From NCBI RefSeq assembly GCF_000960765.1, contig NZ_JYNH01000035.1, positions 1 through 35,424 of the forward strand: a stretch of 35,424 bases of DNA, given 5' to 3'. Below the pieces are notes generated by a model, which saw only the letters and a program-made list of their open reading frames with translations, was not told where the DNA came from and did no database searches. This DNA comes from Desulfosporosinus sp. I2. Its GTDB lineage: Bacteria; Bacillota; Desulfitobacteriia; Desulfitobacteriales; Desulfitobacteriaceae. The position numbers were made by a program, and so were the translations under genes. This document shows positions 8,064 to 14,671 of this stretch, in pieces. Numbering within the stretch: position 1 is the first letter of the stretch; each line of letters opens with the position of its first letter.

Positions 8064-8853
8064 TCGCCTCATACTCCTTTGCAAAGTTCTTGTAGGCTAC
8101 AGCAACTTTGCCTTTAGGGTCAAATTCTATAATGCTCTTGTAATTAAGAACAGCTTCACCCACTTTGACGCTAACAGGAATTTTGCTTTCGTAGATTTTA
8201 ATATGACTGCCGTATGAGTCGTTGATGAGGGTGACGATTTCTTTACTTAGTTTCGTACGCTCAGTGAACATGGTGATGAGTATCCCATCAATCTCAATTG
8301 CAGGATTTATACGACGCTTGACTCGGATAATGTTCCTTAGTAGCAGTTCTAAGCCTTTGGCAGATAGATACTGGGGAGCTGCAGGAATCAGGACCCGATC
8401 ACAGGCAGCCAGAGCGTTAATCGTTAGCATACCTAATGAGGGCATGCAGTCGATGATGATGTAATCATAGAAGGGTCTAAGTTGATCAAGGATGGCCTTT
8501 AAAGTAATCTCTCTGCTCATGGCATTAACTAGATTAACCTCTATAGCTGCTAATTCTATACTGCACGGCAGGATATCGAGGTTACTGAAGGAAAGAATGT
8601 AATCACTTCTCAGAGGCAGTTCTTTTTCTTCGAGGATATCTGCCATAAGGTGATAGAGCGTTATGGGAAGCTCGTCTGGTTGGTCGATACCAAAACTCAT
8701 GGTGAGATTAGACTGGGGATCGCAGTCAACGAGTAGAACCCTTTTACCTTTCTCGGCAAGGGAATAACCAAGGTTGATGGTAGTGGTAGTTTTGCCTACG
8801 CCTCCTTTTTGGTTGGCTATGGCAATAATTTCGCATTGATTCATTGACTTCAT
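8056..8853 (-). CDS. parA: ParA-type partition ATPase
   Basis: The 265-residue deviant Walker ATPase has the motif KGGVGKTTTTINLG at about residues 14-27, the acidic DCDPQSN, and the Walker B-like YIIIDCMPSLG. ParA forms ATP-dependent patterns on the nucleoid that move ParB-bound DNA. The start is either MKSMNQ (8853) or the second Met (8844); GGA is close to the first. The 27 nt upstream end at a twister ribozyme (8880-8936), so its messenger could carry a ribozyme-cut 5' end. Confidence 0.93.
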   Translation of the reverse strand: MKSMNQCEIIAIANQKGGVGKTTTTINLGYSLAEKGKRVLLVDCDPQSNLTMSFGIDQPDELPITLYHLMADILEEKELPLRSDYILSFSNLDILPCSIELAAIEVNLVNAMSREITLKAILDQLRPFYDYIIIDCMPSLGMLTINALAACDRVLIPAAPQYLSAKGLELLLRNIIRVKRRINPAIEIDGILITMFTERTKLSKEIVTLINDSYGSHIKIYESKIPVSVKVGEAVLNYKSIIEFDPKGKVAVAYKNFAKEYEANE

Positions 8854-9097
8854 CGTTCCTTTCGTAAAATAGCGTTTACGCCGGGCTTGTGACCGGCTAG
8901 CCGCATTACCCGCCCGCGATGGGCGGTCACTCTGCGATTAAAGATAAAACCCCTCAGAGCATTTTCTGAGGGGTTAATTTTCTTTATATCGTCTAAGATA
9001 TTCTCTTGAAAATCAAAAACATTGGCCAATGAGAGTTGATTAAAATAGGACAATGTGTTCACTCCATCCTTGTTAGAGATTATAACGTATAAATTCA
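8850..9097 (-). CDS. Doubtful ORF reading through terminator and twister
   Basis: An 82-codon frame begins at an ATG inside the end of the upstream Cys-rich gene and ends with TGA overlapping the parA ATG. Its first 45 residues look protein-like (NLYVIISNKDGVNTL). It then crosses the terminator hairpin and the whole ribozyme, whose second copy is not open in this frame. It may be a remnant or pure chance. Confidence 0.2.
8880..8936 (-). ncRNA. Twister self-cleaving ribozyme, circularly permuted (copy 1)
   Basis: Read on the minus strand, the elements appear in order. P2 3' strand is CGCA (8933-8936) and the L1 segment is GAGTGA (8927-8932). P1 is CCGCCC/GGGCGG (8921-8926 with 8910-8915) closed by a 5-nt loop. 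The cleavage segment is TAA (8906-8908; scission expected between 8908 and 8907). P2 5' strand is TGCG (8902-8905), followed by the L2 GC. P4 is GCCGG/CCGGC (8893-8897 with 8880-8884), with L4 TCACAAGC. The L4 pattern matches the twister consensus (UCCCAAGC) except one base, and the T1 partner changes to match: GTGA in L1 pairs with TCAC in L4. A P5 closing stem is not obvious. Confidence 0.85.
8948..8975 (-). terminator. Intrinsic terminator directly upstream of twister copy 1
   Basis: The perfect 10-bp stem AACCCCTCAG / CTGAGGGGTT has an 8-nt loop. On the minus strand TTTTATCTTT follows; on the plus strand TTAATTTTC follows, so it may act both ways. It closes the Cys-rich gene unit 11 nt before the ribozyme. 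Confidence 0.75.
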
Positions 9098-9393
9098 TTT
9101 TCAATAGGTCTAATTCTACCTGTACAAAGGTCATCTGCGATACCAATTGAATTACAGTTTTCCTTATTTGGATGGATGCACTCAATCACGTCTGTGTTAA
9201 GAGGTATATATGCCAACCTTTGAAAACAACAAATCATACAATTAGAGCAATCAGTGACTACTAGATCTTCATCAAGAATCTCTGTTTTTCTTATAAACGG
9301 AACATTGTACATTGAGTCAAACTTTGAATGTCGTCTATTGTAAATAAAGCGTTCTAACAGAACTCCAATCACTGGTATTTTAAGAATAAGCAT
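9073..9393 (-). CDS. Cysteine-rich hypothetical protein (106 aa)
   Basis: No family is recognised. The middle carries CSNCMICC (about residues 49-56), and further Cys occur in IECIHP, NCNS and DLCTG, suggesting a zinc or iron-sulfur site. The first 20 residues are hydrophobic and then basic. GAGAGG stands 10 nt before the ATG. It is followed by the terminator/twister module. Confidence 0.55.
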   Translation of the reverse strand: MLILKIPVIGVLLERFIYNRRHSKFDSMYNVPFIRKTEILDEDLVVTDCSNCMICCFQRLAYIPLNTDVIECIHPNKENCNSIGIADDLCTGRIRPIENEFIRYNL

Positions 9394-9614
9394 AATTACT
9401 CATCCTCTCTATTTTTAATCCTTCAGCACCAAAAATGAAATACCGGCTACATAGAAATACAAAGGGGCATACTGCCATATCACCCTTTAAGGGTAGTCTT
9501 TCCTTCATGGAGAAACGGCGACCTTGTTGTGTCTTGGAAGATTTGAGTCCTTCTGCCTTATTGCCCTTTAATAATAAGATCCGGGCAGGATGAGTAACGA
9601 GAGTTGCTTAAGGT
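9394..9614 (-). other. 221-nt gap with a 42-codon ORF lacking a ribosome binding site
   Basis: On the minus strand 9380-9508 encodes a 42-residue frame starting MKERLPLKGDMAVCP, without a Shine-Dalgarno site, overlapping the next gene by 14 nt. The frame stays open upstream of that ATG, which could mean a decayed gene. The short hairpin CCCTTAAAGGG (9483-9493) is also present. No ribozyme or terminator was recognised here. Confidence 0.3.
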
Positions 9615-9989
9615 TCAAGAGGATACCTCTTCTTTTGGTCCTTCCGGTAATGGCCGCCAATGCGTGATCGAGTCGAGAAAGAATCCTGTGTTGTCAGGAA
9701 TCCCGTGCCATTCTCCATCCACATATTCTGCTCGATAGATATTGTCACCATCCCAAATCAGTACCATTGTGTATTCTTCCGGCAATTGCTCATTTACGGA
9801 TAACCAGCCATCTTGATACGTTAATATTGGGATATCCCCTTCAGGCCATTCTCCTTTCGCAATCTGTCCGTTCTTTAAAATTTCGTACTGATTTCCTGCT
9901 TGGATTTCTCTTATAGGATCAATTATGGCCATTTCCTTTTCAAATTTACTATGATCCTTAAGAAAAGACTGTTTCTCAAAGTAACTCAT
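9615..9989 (-). CDS. DUF551 domain protein
   Basis: The protein has 124 residues from the ATG at 9989 (MSYFEKQ), which has an ideal AAAGGAG site 5-6 nt upstream. A longer frame to 10115 would start inside the twister ribozyme and is rejected. The C-terminal half is a DUF551 domain: W-L-S-V-N-E-x-L-P-E at its start, a DGDNIYRAEYVDGEWH middle and the closing ITHWRPLPEGP. DUF551 proteins are small phage or mobile-element proteins of unknown function. Cleavage of the upstream ribozyme would leave a leader of about 127 nt. Confidence 0.75.
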   Translation of the reverse strand: MSYFEKQSFLKDHSKFEKEMAIIDPIREIQAGNQYEILKNGQIAKGEWPEGDIPILTYQDGWLSVNEQLPEEYTMVLIWDGDNIYRAEYVDGEWHGIPDNTGFFLDSITHWRPLPEGPKEEVSS

Positions 9990-10088
9990 TCCCACTCCTT
10001 TGGAGGATTTTCTTTGATCGGTACTAAGACATGTTTCATTTGCCATCTTTGCTGTTCTCCACCCTTCTCTAAATATCGCTAGCAATCG

Positions 10089-10144
10089 GCCGGGCTTGTG
10101 ACCGGCTTGCCGCATTACCCGCCCTGGTAGGCGGTCACTCTGCG
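10089..10144 (-). ncRNA. Twister self-cleaving ribozyme, circularly permuted (copy 2)
   Basis: It has the same order of parts as the copy at 8880-8936. P2 is CGCA (10141-10144)/TGCG (10111-10114) and L1 is GAGTGA (10135-10140). P1 is CCGCC/GGCGG (10130-10134 with 10119-10123) with a different 6-nt loop. TAA is at 10115-10117 (cut expected between 10117 and 10116), followed by the L2 GC. P4 is GCCGG/CCGGC (10102-10106 with 10089-10093) with L4 TCACAAGC, whose TCAC pairs with GTGA in L1. Changes between the copies fall in the P1 loop, one P1 pair position and the 2-nt linker before P4. The core is identical. Confidence 0.85.
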
Positions 10145-10151
10145 CTCAAAA

Positions 10152-10184
10152 AAGCCCCTCAGTTTAAATATTACTGAGAGGCTT
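10152..10184 (-). terminator. Intrinsic terminator directly upstream of twister copy 2
   Basis: The stem GCCTCTCAGT/ACTGAGGGGC (one mismatch) is followed by TTTTTT on the minus strand and then, 3 nt later, by the ribozyme. This is the same arrangement as at 8948-8975. Confidence 0.75.
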
Positions 10185-10234
10185 ACATTTAGATATCAGT
10201 CTAATGGCTTTAGAAATACCGATAATACTGGGTT

Positions 10235-10333
10235 TTACTCAATATGCCGTTCTTCCCATCTCTTTATTTTGGCATAATCATTAAGGTCACCCTGTGCTTC
10301 ATCGAACGTTTTTCTCCAAGGTAAAATATTCAA
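10235..10333 (-). CDS. Small ORF (32 aa), TTG start coupled to upstream gene
   Basis: A TTG at 10331-10333 overlaps the TGA of the upstream Cys-rich gene (TTGA) and opens a 32-residue frame beginning NILPWRKTFDEAQGDL and ending WEERHIE. AGGATGGA lies in front of it. The composition is protein-like (charged and aromatic residues), and the overlap suggests translational coupling. It is not recognised. Confidence 0.4.
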   Translation of the reverse strand: MNILPWRKTFDEAQGDLNDYAKIKRWEERHIE

Positions 10334-10530
10334 GCACTTCCATCCTGCCTTCCCTGGCTTTTGATACCGTGCCTTGAAATATATTTTTTCACGAAACGGC
10401 AACTAGTAATTTCTGTTTTCAGGAACCCTGTTGGACATAGCGTGTTATCCGGTTTATGAAGATTGGGGCACATACAACATCTAAACTTTTCGCAGACATT
10501 GGTCTCGACTATTTTCTGATTTTCCAGCAT
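10330..10530 (-). CDS. Small Cys-rich protein, zinc-finger-like
   Basis: The protein has 66 residues from the second ATG (10530); the first ATG at 10542 directly abuts AAGGAG and cannot be served by it. Cys pairs CEKFRCCMC and LCPTGF, plus a later TSC, suggest a metal-binding fold. It lies downstream of the methyltransferase by about 25 nt, probably in the same unit. Its function is unknown. Confidence 0.5.
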   Translation of the reverse strand: MLENQKIVETNVCEKFRCCMCPNLHKPDNTLCPTGFLKTEITSCRFVKKYISRHGIKSQGRQDGSA

Positions 10531-10555
10531 CGTATTTCTCATCTCCTTAAAAACA

Positions 10556-12349
10556 TTAGGCTATAACAGTTTTTTCTTCACCGTCTTGAGTTGTAGGACT
10601 AACCCAAATTGTATCCATACTCAGCTCAAACTCTACTTTCTCATCAGCTTTTGCCAAAGCCATGAGCGTTGACATACACACCGCCTCTGCAGCGTCTGGA
10701 GGATAAGCATTCCCGATATATTCTCGAGCCTTGGCATCGGAGCATCCCTCAATCTGAAAGGGTCTTCCGTCAGGCAAATGGGTTGAGAAAGATTGCAGCA
10801 TGGCTAATTCATAGGTTGTCAAAGGTCTGTGCCAGGTTCCATCTTCTGAGATAATAATCCAAACTCCCCGATCTGTATCCTCAGGTAGTCTGGGATCAGC
10901 GACGGCGGCTGTACCGGAATGAATATCTCCACTTCCTGTCACAGTTTTTGAAGTCTGATTCCAAGCTTGAACACCATAGGAGCCGGATCGAGGGGTGCAG
11001 CTAAGACGAGGATCAGCAATGACCTGAGCTCCACTCTGGATATCTGTCACGCCTGTTACCGTATTCCCTGTTTTTTTCCACTGTTGGATTCGATATTTGT
11101 CTGTATATCTACCTGGGCGGTTAGAAATTCTTGGATCGGCAACAGCCAATGCCCCGCTACCAAACCGAGTTCTTGTAATGCATAGAGATGACTCATCTAT
11201 TCTAACCACTTTATATACTCCTGGATGTCTTCCATTTCTTTGCATCAATCTCGGGTCACTAATACTAATACAGCCATTAGTAGGACCGATTGCTCCTGTT
11301 ATGGTTGGACCTACCTGATCAAAACAGCAAACTCGATATATGGATGCGTGAGTATCATTTTTATAATTTGTCCTGGGATCAGCTATGGCAGCACATCCAC
11401 TGCTTCCATTAACCTTTGCCCTAGCTGTAATAGTTCTGGATGGTCTTTTCCATGACTGAACACCGTATGCTCCACCTCCACGCGGAACATAGGTTATCCC
11501 GTAGTTCTGCCATTCTAATTCGTTAAGGTCGCGCCAGTCACCACCAGCACGAATGAGTGCTAGTCTTACCCATGTTTTCCATTGCAACTGTGGAAGACGG
11601 TGCAGCCATCCGCAAGCAGCAGTATCTCCAGGTGAAGGCAAAGGCCCGATGACATCCCCGATTGTCCTTAATGGCTTTTTCGGGGGAAGATAGATGAAGT
11701 TGGGTATTTTGTTTTCTTGTCTGGCCATGATTTGGAAACGAATCCGATTTTGACCCAACTCTCCTACTTCGCCAAGATTGTGACTTGGGTTCATATCAAC
11801 TGCGTAACCGTATTTTTTGAGTAGATTTTTAATTGCGGCCAGAATAATTTTACCTCGGCTCGTAATGCGGGGAACGTTTTCAAAATGAATGATCTCAGGT
11901 ACTTTTCCACCGTAAACATCACATGCACTTAGCGTTAATTCTAGTCCTCGCAGCGTAAGCAAATTCAATGCCTGGTATTTCTCTGTTTCGGCTGATTTTG
12001 CCGGCAATAGTCCGGAAAGTCCCTTGCACGGAGGGCTGAGAAATACTTTATTGGGGACTTGATACCCAAAGGCCACCCATAGATCCCCTGGAGTAACTTC
12101 CTGCCAGTCTTCGGGTGGTTCTTGGGCATGGAAGCTGATGTATTGCTCCCTGCTGAATAGATCCATTACTTTGGCAGTTGACTCGCCGGTAATGAGATCA
12201 TGGTTTTGGCAGGCTAGGGGGTCACAATCAATAGCTACAAGTAATCTGTATTTGTAAACTTGACCAGCGTATTCCACCTTTGTTCTAGTAGCACCGGCAG
12301 AAAACCCGCCGATGCCACCGAATAGGACAGCTAGGGTTTTTTCTTGCAT
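10556..12349 (-). CDS. DNA (cytosine-5) methyltransferase with repeated DPR insert
   Basis: The 597-residue protein is an m5C methyltransferase. The SAM motif is LFGGIGGFSAG (residues 9-19), the motif IV catalytic Cys108 is in SPPCKG, motif VI is ENV (157-159), motif VIII is QNRIR (200-204), and the C-terminal motif X region is YIGNAYPPDAAEAV. Between them is a long region with five units ending in (A/S)DPR, each preceded by a W/F-x-x-P-x-x-T(I/V)T-like segment. Related multi-unit enzymes occur on phages and integrative elements and may modify many sites for protection from restriction (inference). No restriction nuclease is seen nearby, so it looks like a solitary methylase. AGAGGTGATCCC precedes the ATG. 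Confidence 0.92.
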   Translation of the reverse strand: MQEKTLAVLFGGIGGFSAGATRTKVEYAGQVYKYRLLVAIDCDPLACQNHDLITGESTAKVMDLFSREQYISFHAQEPPEDWQEVTPGDLWVAFGYQVPNKVFLSPPCKGLSGLLPAKSAETEKYQALNLLTLRGLELTLSACDVYGGKVPEIIHFENVPRITSRGKIILAAIKNLLKKYGYAVDMNPSHNLGEVGELGQNRIRFQIMARQENKIPNFIYLPPKKPLRTIGDVIGPLPSPGDTAACGWLHRLPQLQWKTWVRLALIRAGGDWRDLNELEWQNYGITYVPRGGGAYGVQSWKRPSRTITARAKVNGSSGCAAIADPRTNYKNDTHASIYRVCCFDQVGPTITGAIGPTNGCISISDPRLMQRNGRHPGVYKVVRIDESSLCITRTRFGSGALAVADPRISNRPGRYTDKYRIQQWKKTGNTVTGVTDIQSGAQVIADPRLSCTPRSGSYGVQAWNQTSKTVTGSGDIHSGTAAVADPRLPEDTDRGVWIIISEDGTWHRPLTTYELAMLQSFSTHLPDGRPFQIEGCSDAKAREYIGNAYPPDAAEAVCMSTLMALAKADEKVEFELSMDTIWVSPTTQDGEEKTVIA

Positions 12350-12384
12350 GGGATCACCTCTAAATTAAATTTCTAAAGCAAAAA

Positions 12385-12404
12385 CAGTAGGAATAATCCT
12401 ACTG
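12385..12404 (-). terminator. Intrinsic terminator after fic
   Basis: The perfect stem CAGTAGGA / TCCTACTG with loop TTAT is followed by TTTTTGCTTT on the minus strand. It separates the fic unit from the methyltransferase. Confidence 0.8.
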
Positions 12405-12407
12405 CTC

Positions 12408-13079
12408 TTAAAGTTCATTTTCCCAGTCATCTTCTATTTCCTGGTCATTTCTTATTTCCCATTCGCGTTCATTACCTGTTGATAAATTCTCTCTTTCCTG
12501 AAAGTTTGATCTTAGATTTTCTTTGTATATGTTCGCAAGCATTAAATTATTTTCCTTGAATGAGGATATATAGGCACCCATTAATTGCCTACTATTAAAT
12601 TCGGAATAATTAAGAACATATCCGGCCTCTTTTGCCAAACAACGTATGAATTCTCTGGTGGATCGACCATTCCCTTCCCGAAACGGATGATAGGCATTAA
12701 TTTCAGATGTGTAGAAAGCTAGCCTATCACTAAATTTATCAAAGCCTAAGTCTTTAAGATGATCTTCTTTTTTCAACTGCCTAAATAGACCATTGCATAG
12801 AGGCTCGATGAACTGTTGAAGGGCAAACACTGAATTTCCTTTAGCAATGTTTACAACTCGAATTTGACCAGCCCAATCATAGATGTCTTGAAAAATATAA
12901 TGATGTATTTTCTTTAGGTGGGGCAAATCAAAGTTACCTTGAATAGGATTCTTTTCTAAGGCTGCCAATCGAAAAAAAGTAAGTCCCCGTTCCATATCAT
13001 GCAATTTTTCTGAATCACGGATTCCTAATTTATTTTTTAATATATCCGTTCCTGGATAGCAATACTCAAATTGTCCCAT
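12408..13079 (-). CDS. fic: Fic-domain AMPylase-type toxin
   Basis: The 223-residue protein has a complete Fic active site, HPFREGNGRS (H131 to S140). The upstream FDLPHLKKIHHYIFQDIYDWAG at about residues 50-71 is typical of the Fic fold, and the beta-hairpin flap is around INIAKGNSVF-like residues 77-85. Fic proteins transfer AMP (or a related group) to target proteins. With a VbhA-like partner encoded just upstream it is a class I Fic toxin. Its ATG follows the antitoxin TGA directly. The last 35 residues are charged and probably disordered. Confidence 0.93.
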   Translation of the reverse strand: MGQFEYCYPGTDILKNKLGIRDSEKLHDMERGLTFFRLAALEKNPIQGNFDLPHLKKIHHYIFQDIYDWAGQIRVVNIAKGNSVFALQQFIEPLCNGLFRQLKKEDHLKDLGFDKFSDRLAFYTSEINAYHPFREGNGRSTREFIRCLAKEAGYVLNYSEFNSRQLMGAYISSFKENNLMLANIYKENLRSNFQERENLSTGNEREWEIRNDQEIEDDWENEL

Positions 13080-13259
13080 TCACAACCCACCTTTAATCCG
13101 CCTCACTACCTCGTCTTCAGATAAGGAGCCTTCGAGATATTGCTTGACTAATTCAGTTTCTTTTTCAGTAACCTCAAAGCCCTCGATAGCCATCGTTGTC
13201 TTTGCATTCGCTAGGATTAGCTTGATTTCTTCAGGAGATCGTTTCTTACTTGCTTTCAT
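13080..13259 (-). CDS. VbhA-like Fic antitoxin
   Basis: The protein has 59 residues from the ATG at 13259, which is preceded by GGTGGTGA; the frame itself runs 6 codons further up. Residues 22-27 are TMAIEG, matching the (S/T)xxxE(G/N) inhibitory helix that blocks ATP binding in class I Fic enzymes. Stop and fic start are adjacent (TGAATG), so the pair is made together. Confidence 0.85.
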   Translation of the reverse strand: MKASKKRSPEEIKLILANAKTTMAIEGFEVTEKETELVKQYLEGSLSEDEVVRRIKGGL

Positions 13260-13355
13260 TTCATCACCACCATCCAAAATTACTTTATATCTAAAATGGA
13301 ATAATCTACAATATCCATTATAACCTTTTTGATTTGTTTTTGACTTGATTTTGAC

Positions 13356-14537
13356 TTATAATGTGCTTAAGATTTTTCTTTGGCCCTCGGCTCTGTCCGG
13401 GGCTTTTTCTTTTTGTAGACCGGCTATTCGCAGTAGTCGGTTACTCATGATACCGGCTATTTCAAAATCTACAGTATCATCATCAATGATCTGTGTTCTC
13501 TTTTTGTTGGCATACATAAGGGCGTAGGTCGGTTCGTCTGGTTTGATTAAGGATTCTCCCCTCCAAGGATTGTCCGCATCGGGATATCTTGCGTCTGATG
13601 CTACCTCCACTTCTACCGGTAACTTTTCGGCAGCCCAGGATTCAACTTGTTCGGTGTGATGCTGCATGACTTTGTTTTTTTGGTCATAGCTTGAAAGCTG
13701 CTGATTTGCATTGAGATCGGGATCGGCCCAGCCCTTTCTATCGTTCATTTTCTCGTAAGCTTGTTCAACGTCATCCCGCAGCTGCTTGGCCTGGTGGGCC
13801 AGGTTATTTGTTTCTTCCCAGCTGAGCCCTATAGATTTATAGAGTTTCTTTTTGATCCTGATCAGTTCCTTGGCTTTCATCAGAAACTCCCAGGCCTCTT
13901 CCCCATTCCAGGTGTACCGGAGTGCTGTATGTAGTTGAATCTTAAGTTCGAGTTCCAGCACACGCAGGACAGATTCTCTGGTAAAGATATTGCCAGCCAC
14001 CTTAACATCAAAGCTTGGCATTGGGCTTAGTTGTGCCACTCCTTCCCCTACATAAACTCCTAACGATTCTTTGATTGTTGCTTTAATCCGACTCTCCATA
14101 AGCCTAATGGGCTGACTCAACCAGTCTTTTTTTTGCAACTCCAATCGTGATCGGCGGGCAGCCTCTTTTGCCTTCTTTTCTTTTTCAGTATCTTTCGGGG
14201 CTTTTTTTTGCCCTGCTCTTTCGGCTAGAGCTGCTATGAGAGCTGCTTTGGGAACAACTGCAAGTTCTGGGTTTTCGGTGATGTTTTGGAGGGCCAGGCG
14301 AACGGTTTTAGACTTGGCATTAAGACCCACTTTATCCTGAGATAATTCCGGCCAGATGGCCTGGGCCAGTTCTGATGATGAGGCCGTAGCCATGCCAGTG
14401 ATAAGTTTCTCCGCGACCATCTGGATGATTTCCATTCGATCAGCTCTGATGAAACTGTTTTTTCTGCCCATCGGACGCCCGATGTTTTTCTGTACAGCCT
14501 GATTTTTTGTATTTGCCTTGGACATAGCTTCGCCCAC
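13356..14537 (-). CDS. Hypothetical protein downstream of hammerhead ribozyme (393 aa)
   Basis: It is not recognised. The N-terminal 20 residues are basic (GRPMGRKNS). Residues 130-150 are highly charged (KKAPKDTEKEKKAKEAARRSR), probably coiled coil, and the rest is helical and soluble. The start is GTG at 14537 (GGAAGG a few nt upstream) or the ATG four codons later. The hammerhead lies 62 nt upstream, so its cut would define the 5' end of this messenger, 66 nt before GTG. The frame ends near a GC-rich imperfect hairpin followed by AAAAATCTT. Confidence 0.75.
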   Translation of the reverse strand: MGEAMSKANTKNQAVQKNIGRPMGRKNSFIRADRMEIIQMVAEKLITGMATASSSELAQAIWPELSQDKVGLNAKSKTVRLALQNITENPELAVVPKAALIAALAERAGQKKAPKDTEKEKKAKEAARRSRLELQKKDWLSQPIRLMESRIKATIKESLGVYVGEGVAQLSPMPSFDVKVAGNIFTRESVLRVLELELKIQLHTALRYTWNGEEAWEFLMKAKELIRIKKKLYKSIGLSWEETNNLAHQAKQLRDDVEQAYEKMNDRKGWADPDLNANQQLSSYDQKNKVMQHHTEQVESWAAEKLPVEVEVASDARYPDADNPWRGESLIKPDEPTYALMYANKKRTQIIDDDTVDFEIAGIMSNRLLRIAGLQKEKAPDRAEGQRKILSTL

Positions 14538-14598
14538 ACCCTTCCGTCCGACTTTACCGAACCTCTACTGAACATATTAAATTGCGGCTAATTGGGTT

Positions 14599-14671
14599 CC
14601 CGCGACCTCCCGGATGGAGGTTTCGATCCGTACCCAGCGGACCCAAGGCGTATTGACGCTCATCAGGCGGG
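14599..14671 (-). ncRNA. Hammerhead ribozyme, type I, with an extra hairpin before stem II
   Basis: On the minus strand stem I is CCCGC (14667-14671) with GCGGG (14599-14603). The core CUGAUGA is at 14660-14666. An extra hairpin GCGT/ACGC (14656-14659 with 14648-14651) and linker CTTG follow. Stem II is GGTCCG/CGGATC (14638-14643 with 14625-14630; one G-U pair) with loop CTGGGTA. The core GAAA is at 14621-14624. Stem III is A-CCTCC/GGAGG-U (14616-14621 with 14605-14610) with loop ATCCG. Cleavage is expected 3' of C14604 in GUC. Every conserved core base is present and stems I and III are perfect. Loop II (UGGGU) could also pair with ACCCA at 14593-14597 just 3' of stem I. Confidence 0.88.

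Noticed and set aside
8850-9185. 111-codon minus-strand ORF upstream of parA
   Set aside because: It crosses a terminator and a twister ribozyme and overlaps the Cys-rich gene by 113 nt in another frame; only the shorter part from 9097 is listed, as doubtful.
9990-10115. N-terminal extension of the DUF551 protein
   Set aside because: It begins inside the twister ribozyme, and the ATG at 9989 has an ideal ribosome binding site.
13317-13362. TATAAT-like boxes upstream of the Fic operon
   Set aside because: A TATAAT exists on each strand but no -35 box at a suitable distance, so no promoter is claimed.
14360-14450. Two further CTGATGA strings near the hammerhead
   Set aside because: They are on the plus strand within the 393-aa gene and have no GAAA partner or stem I/III.
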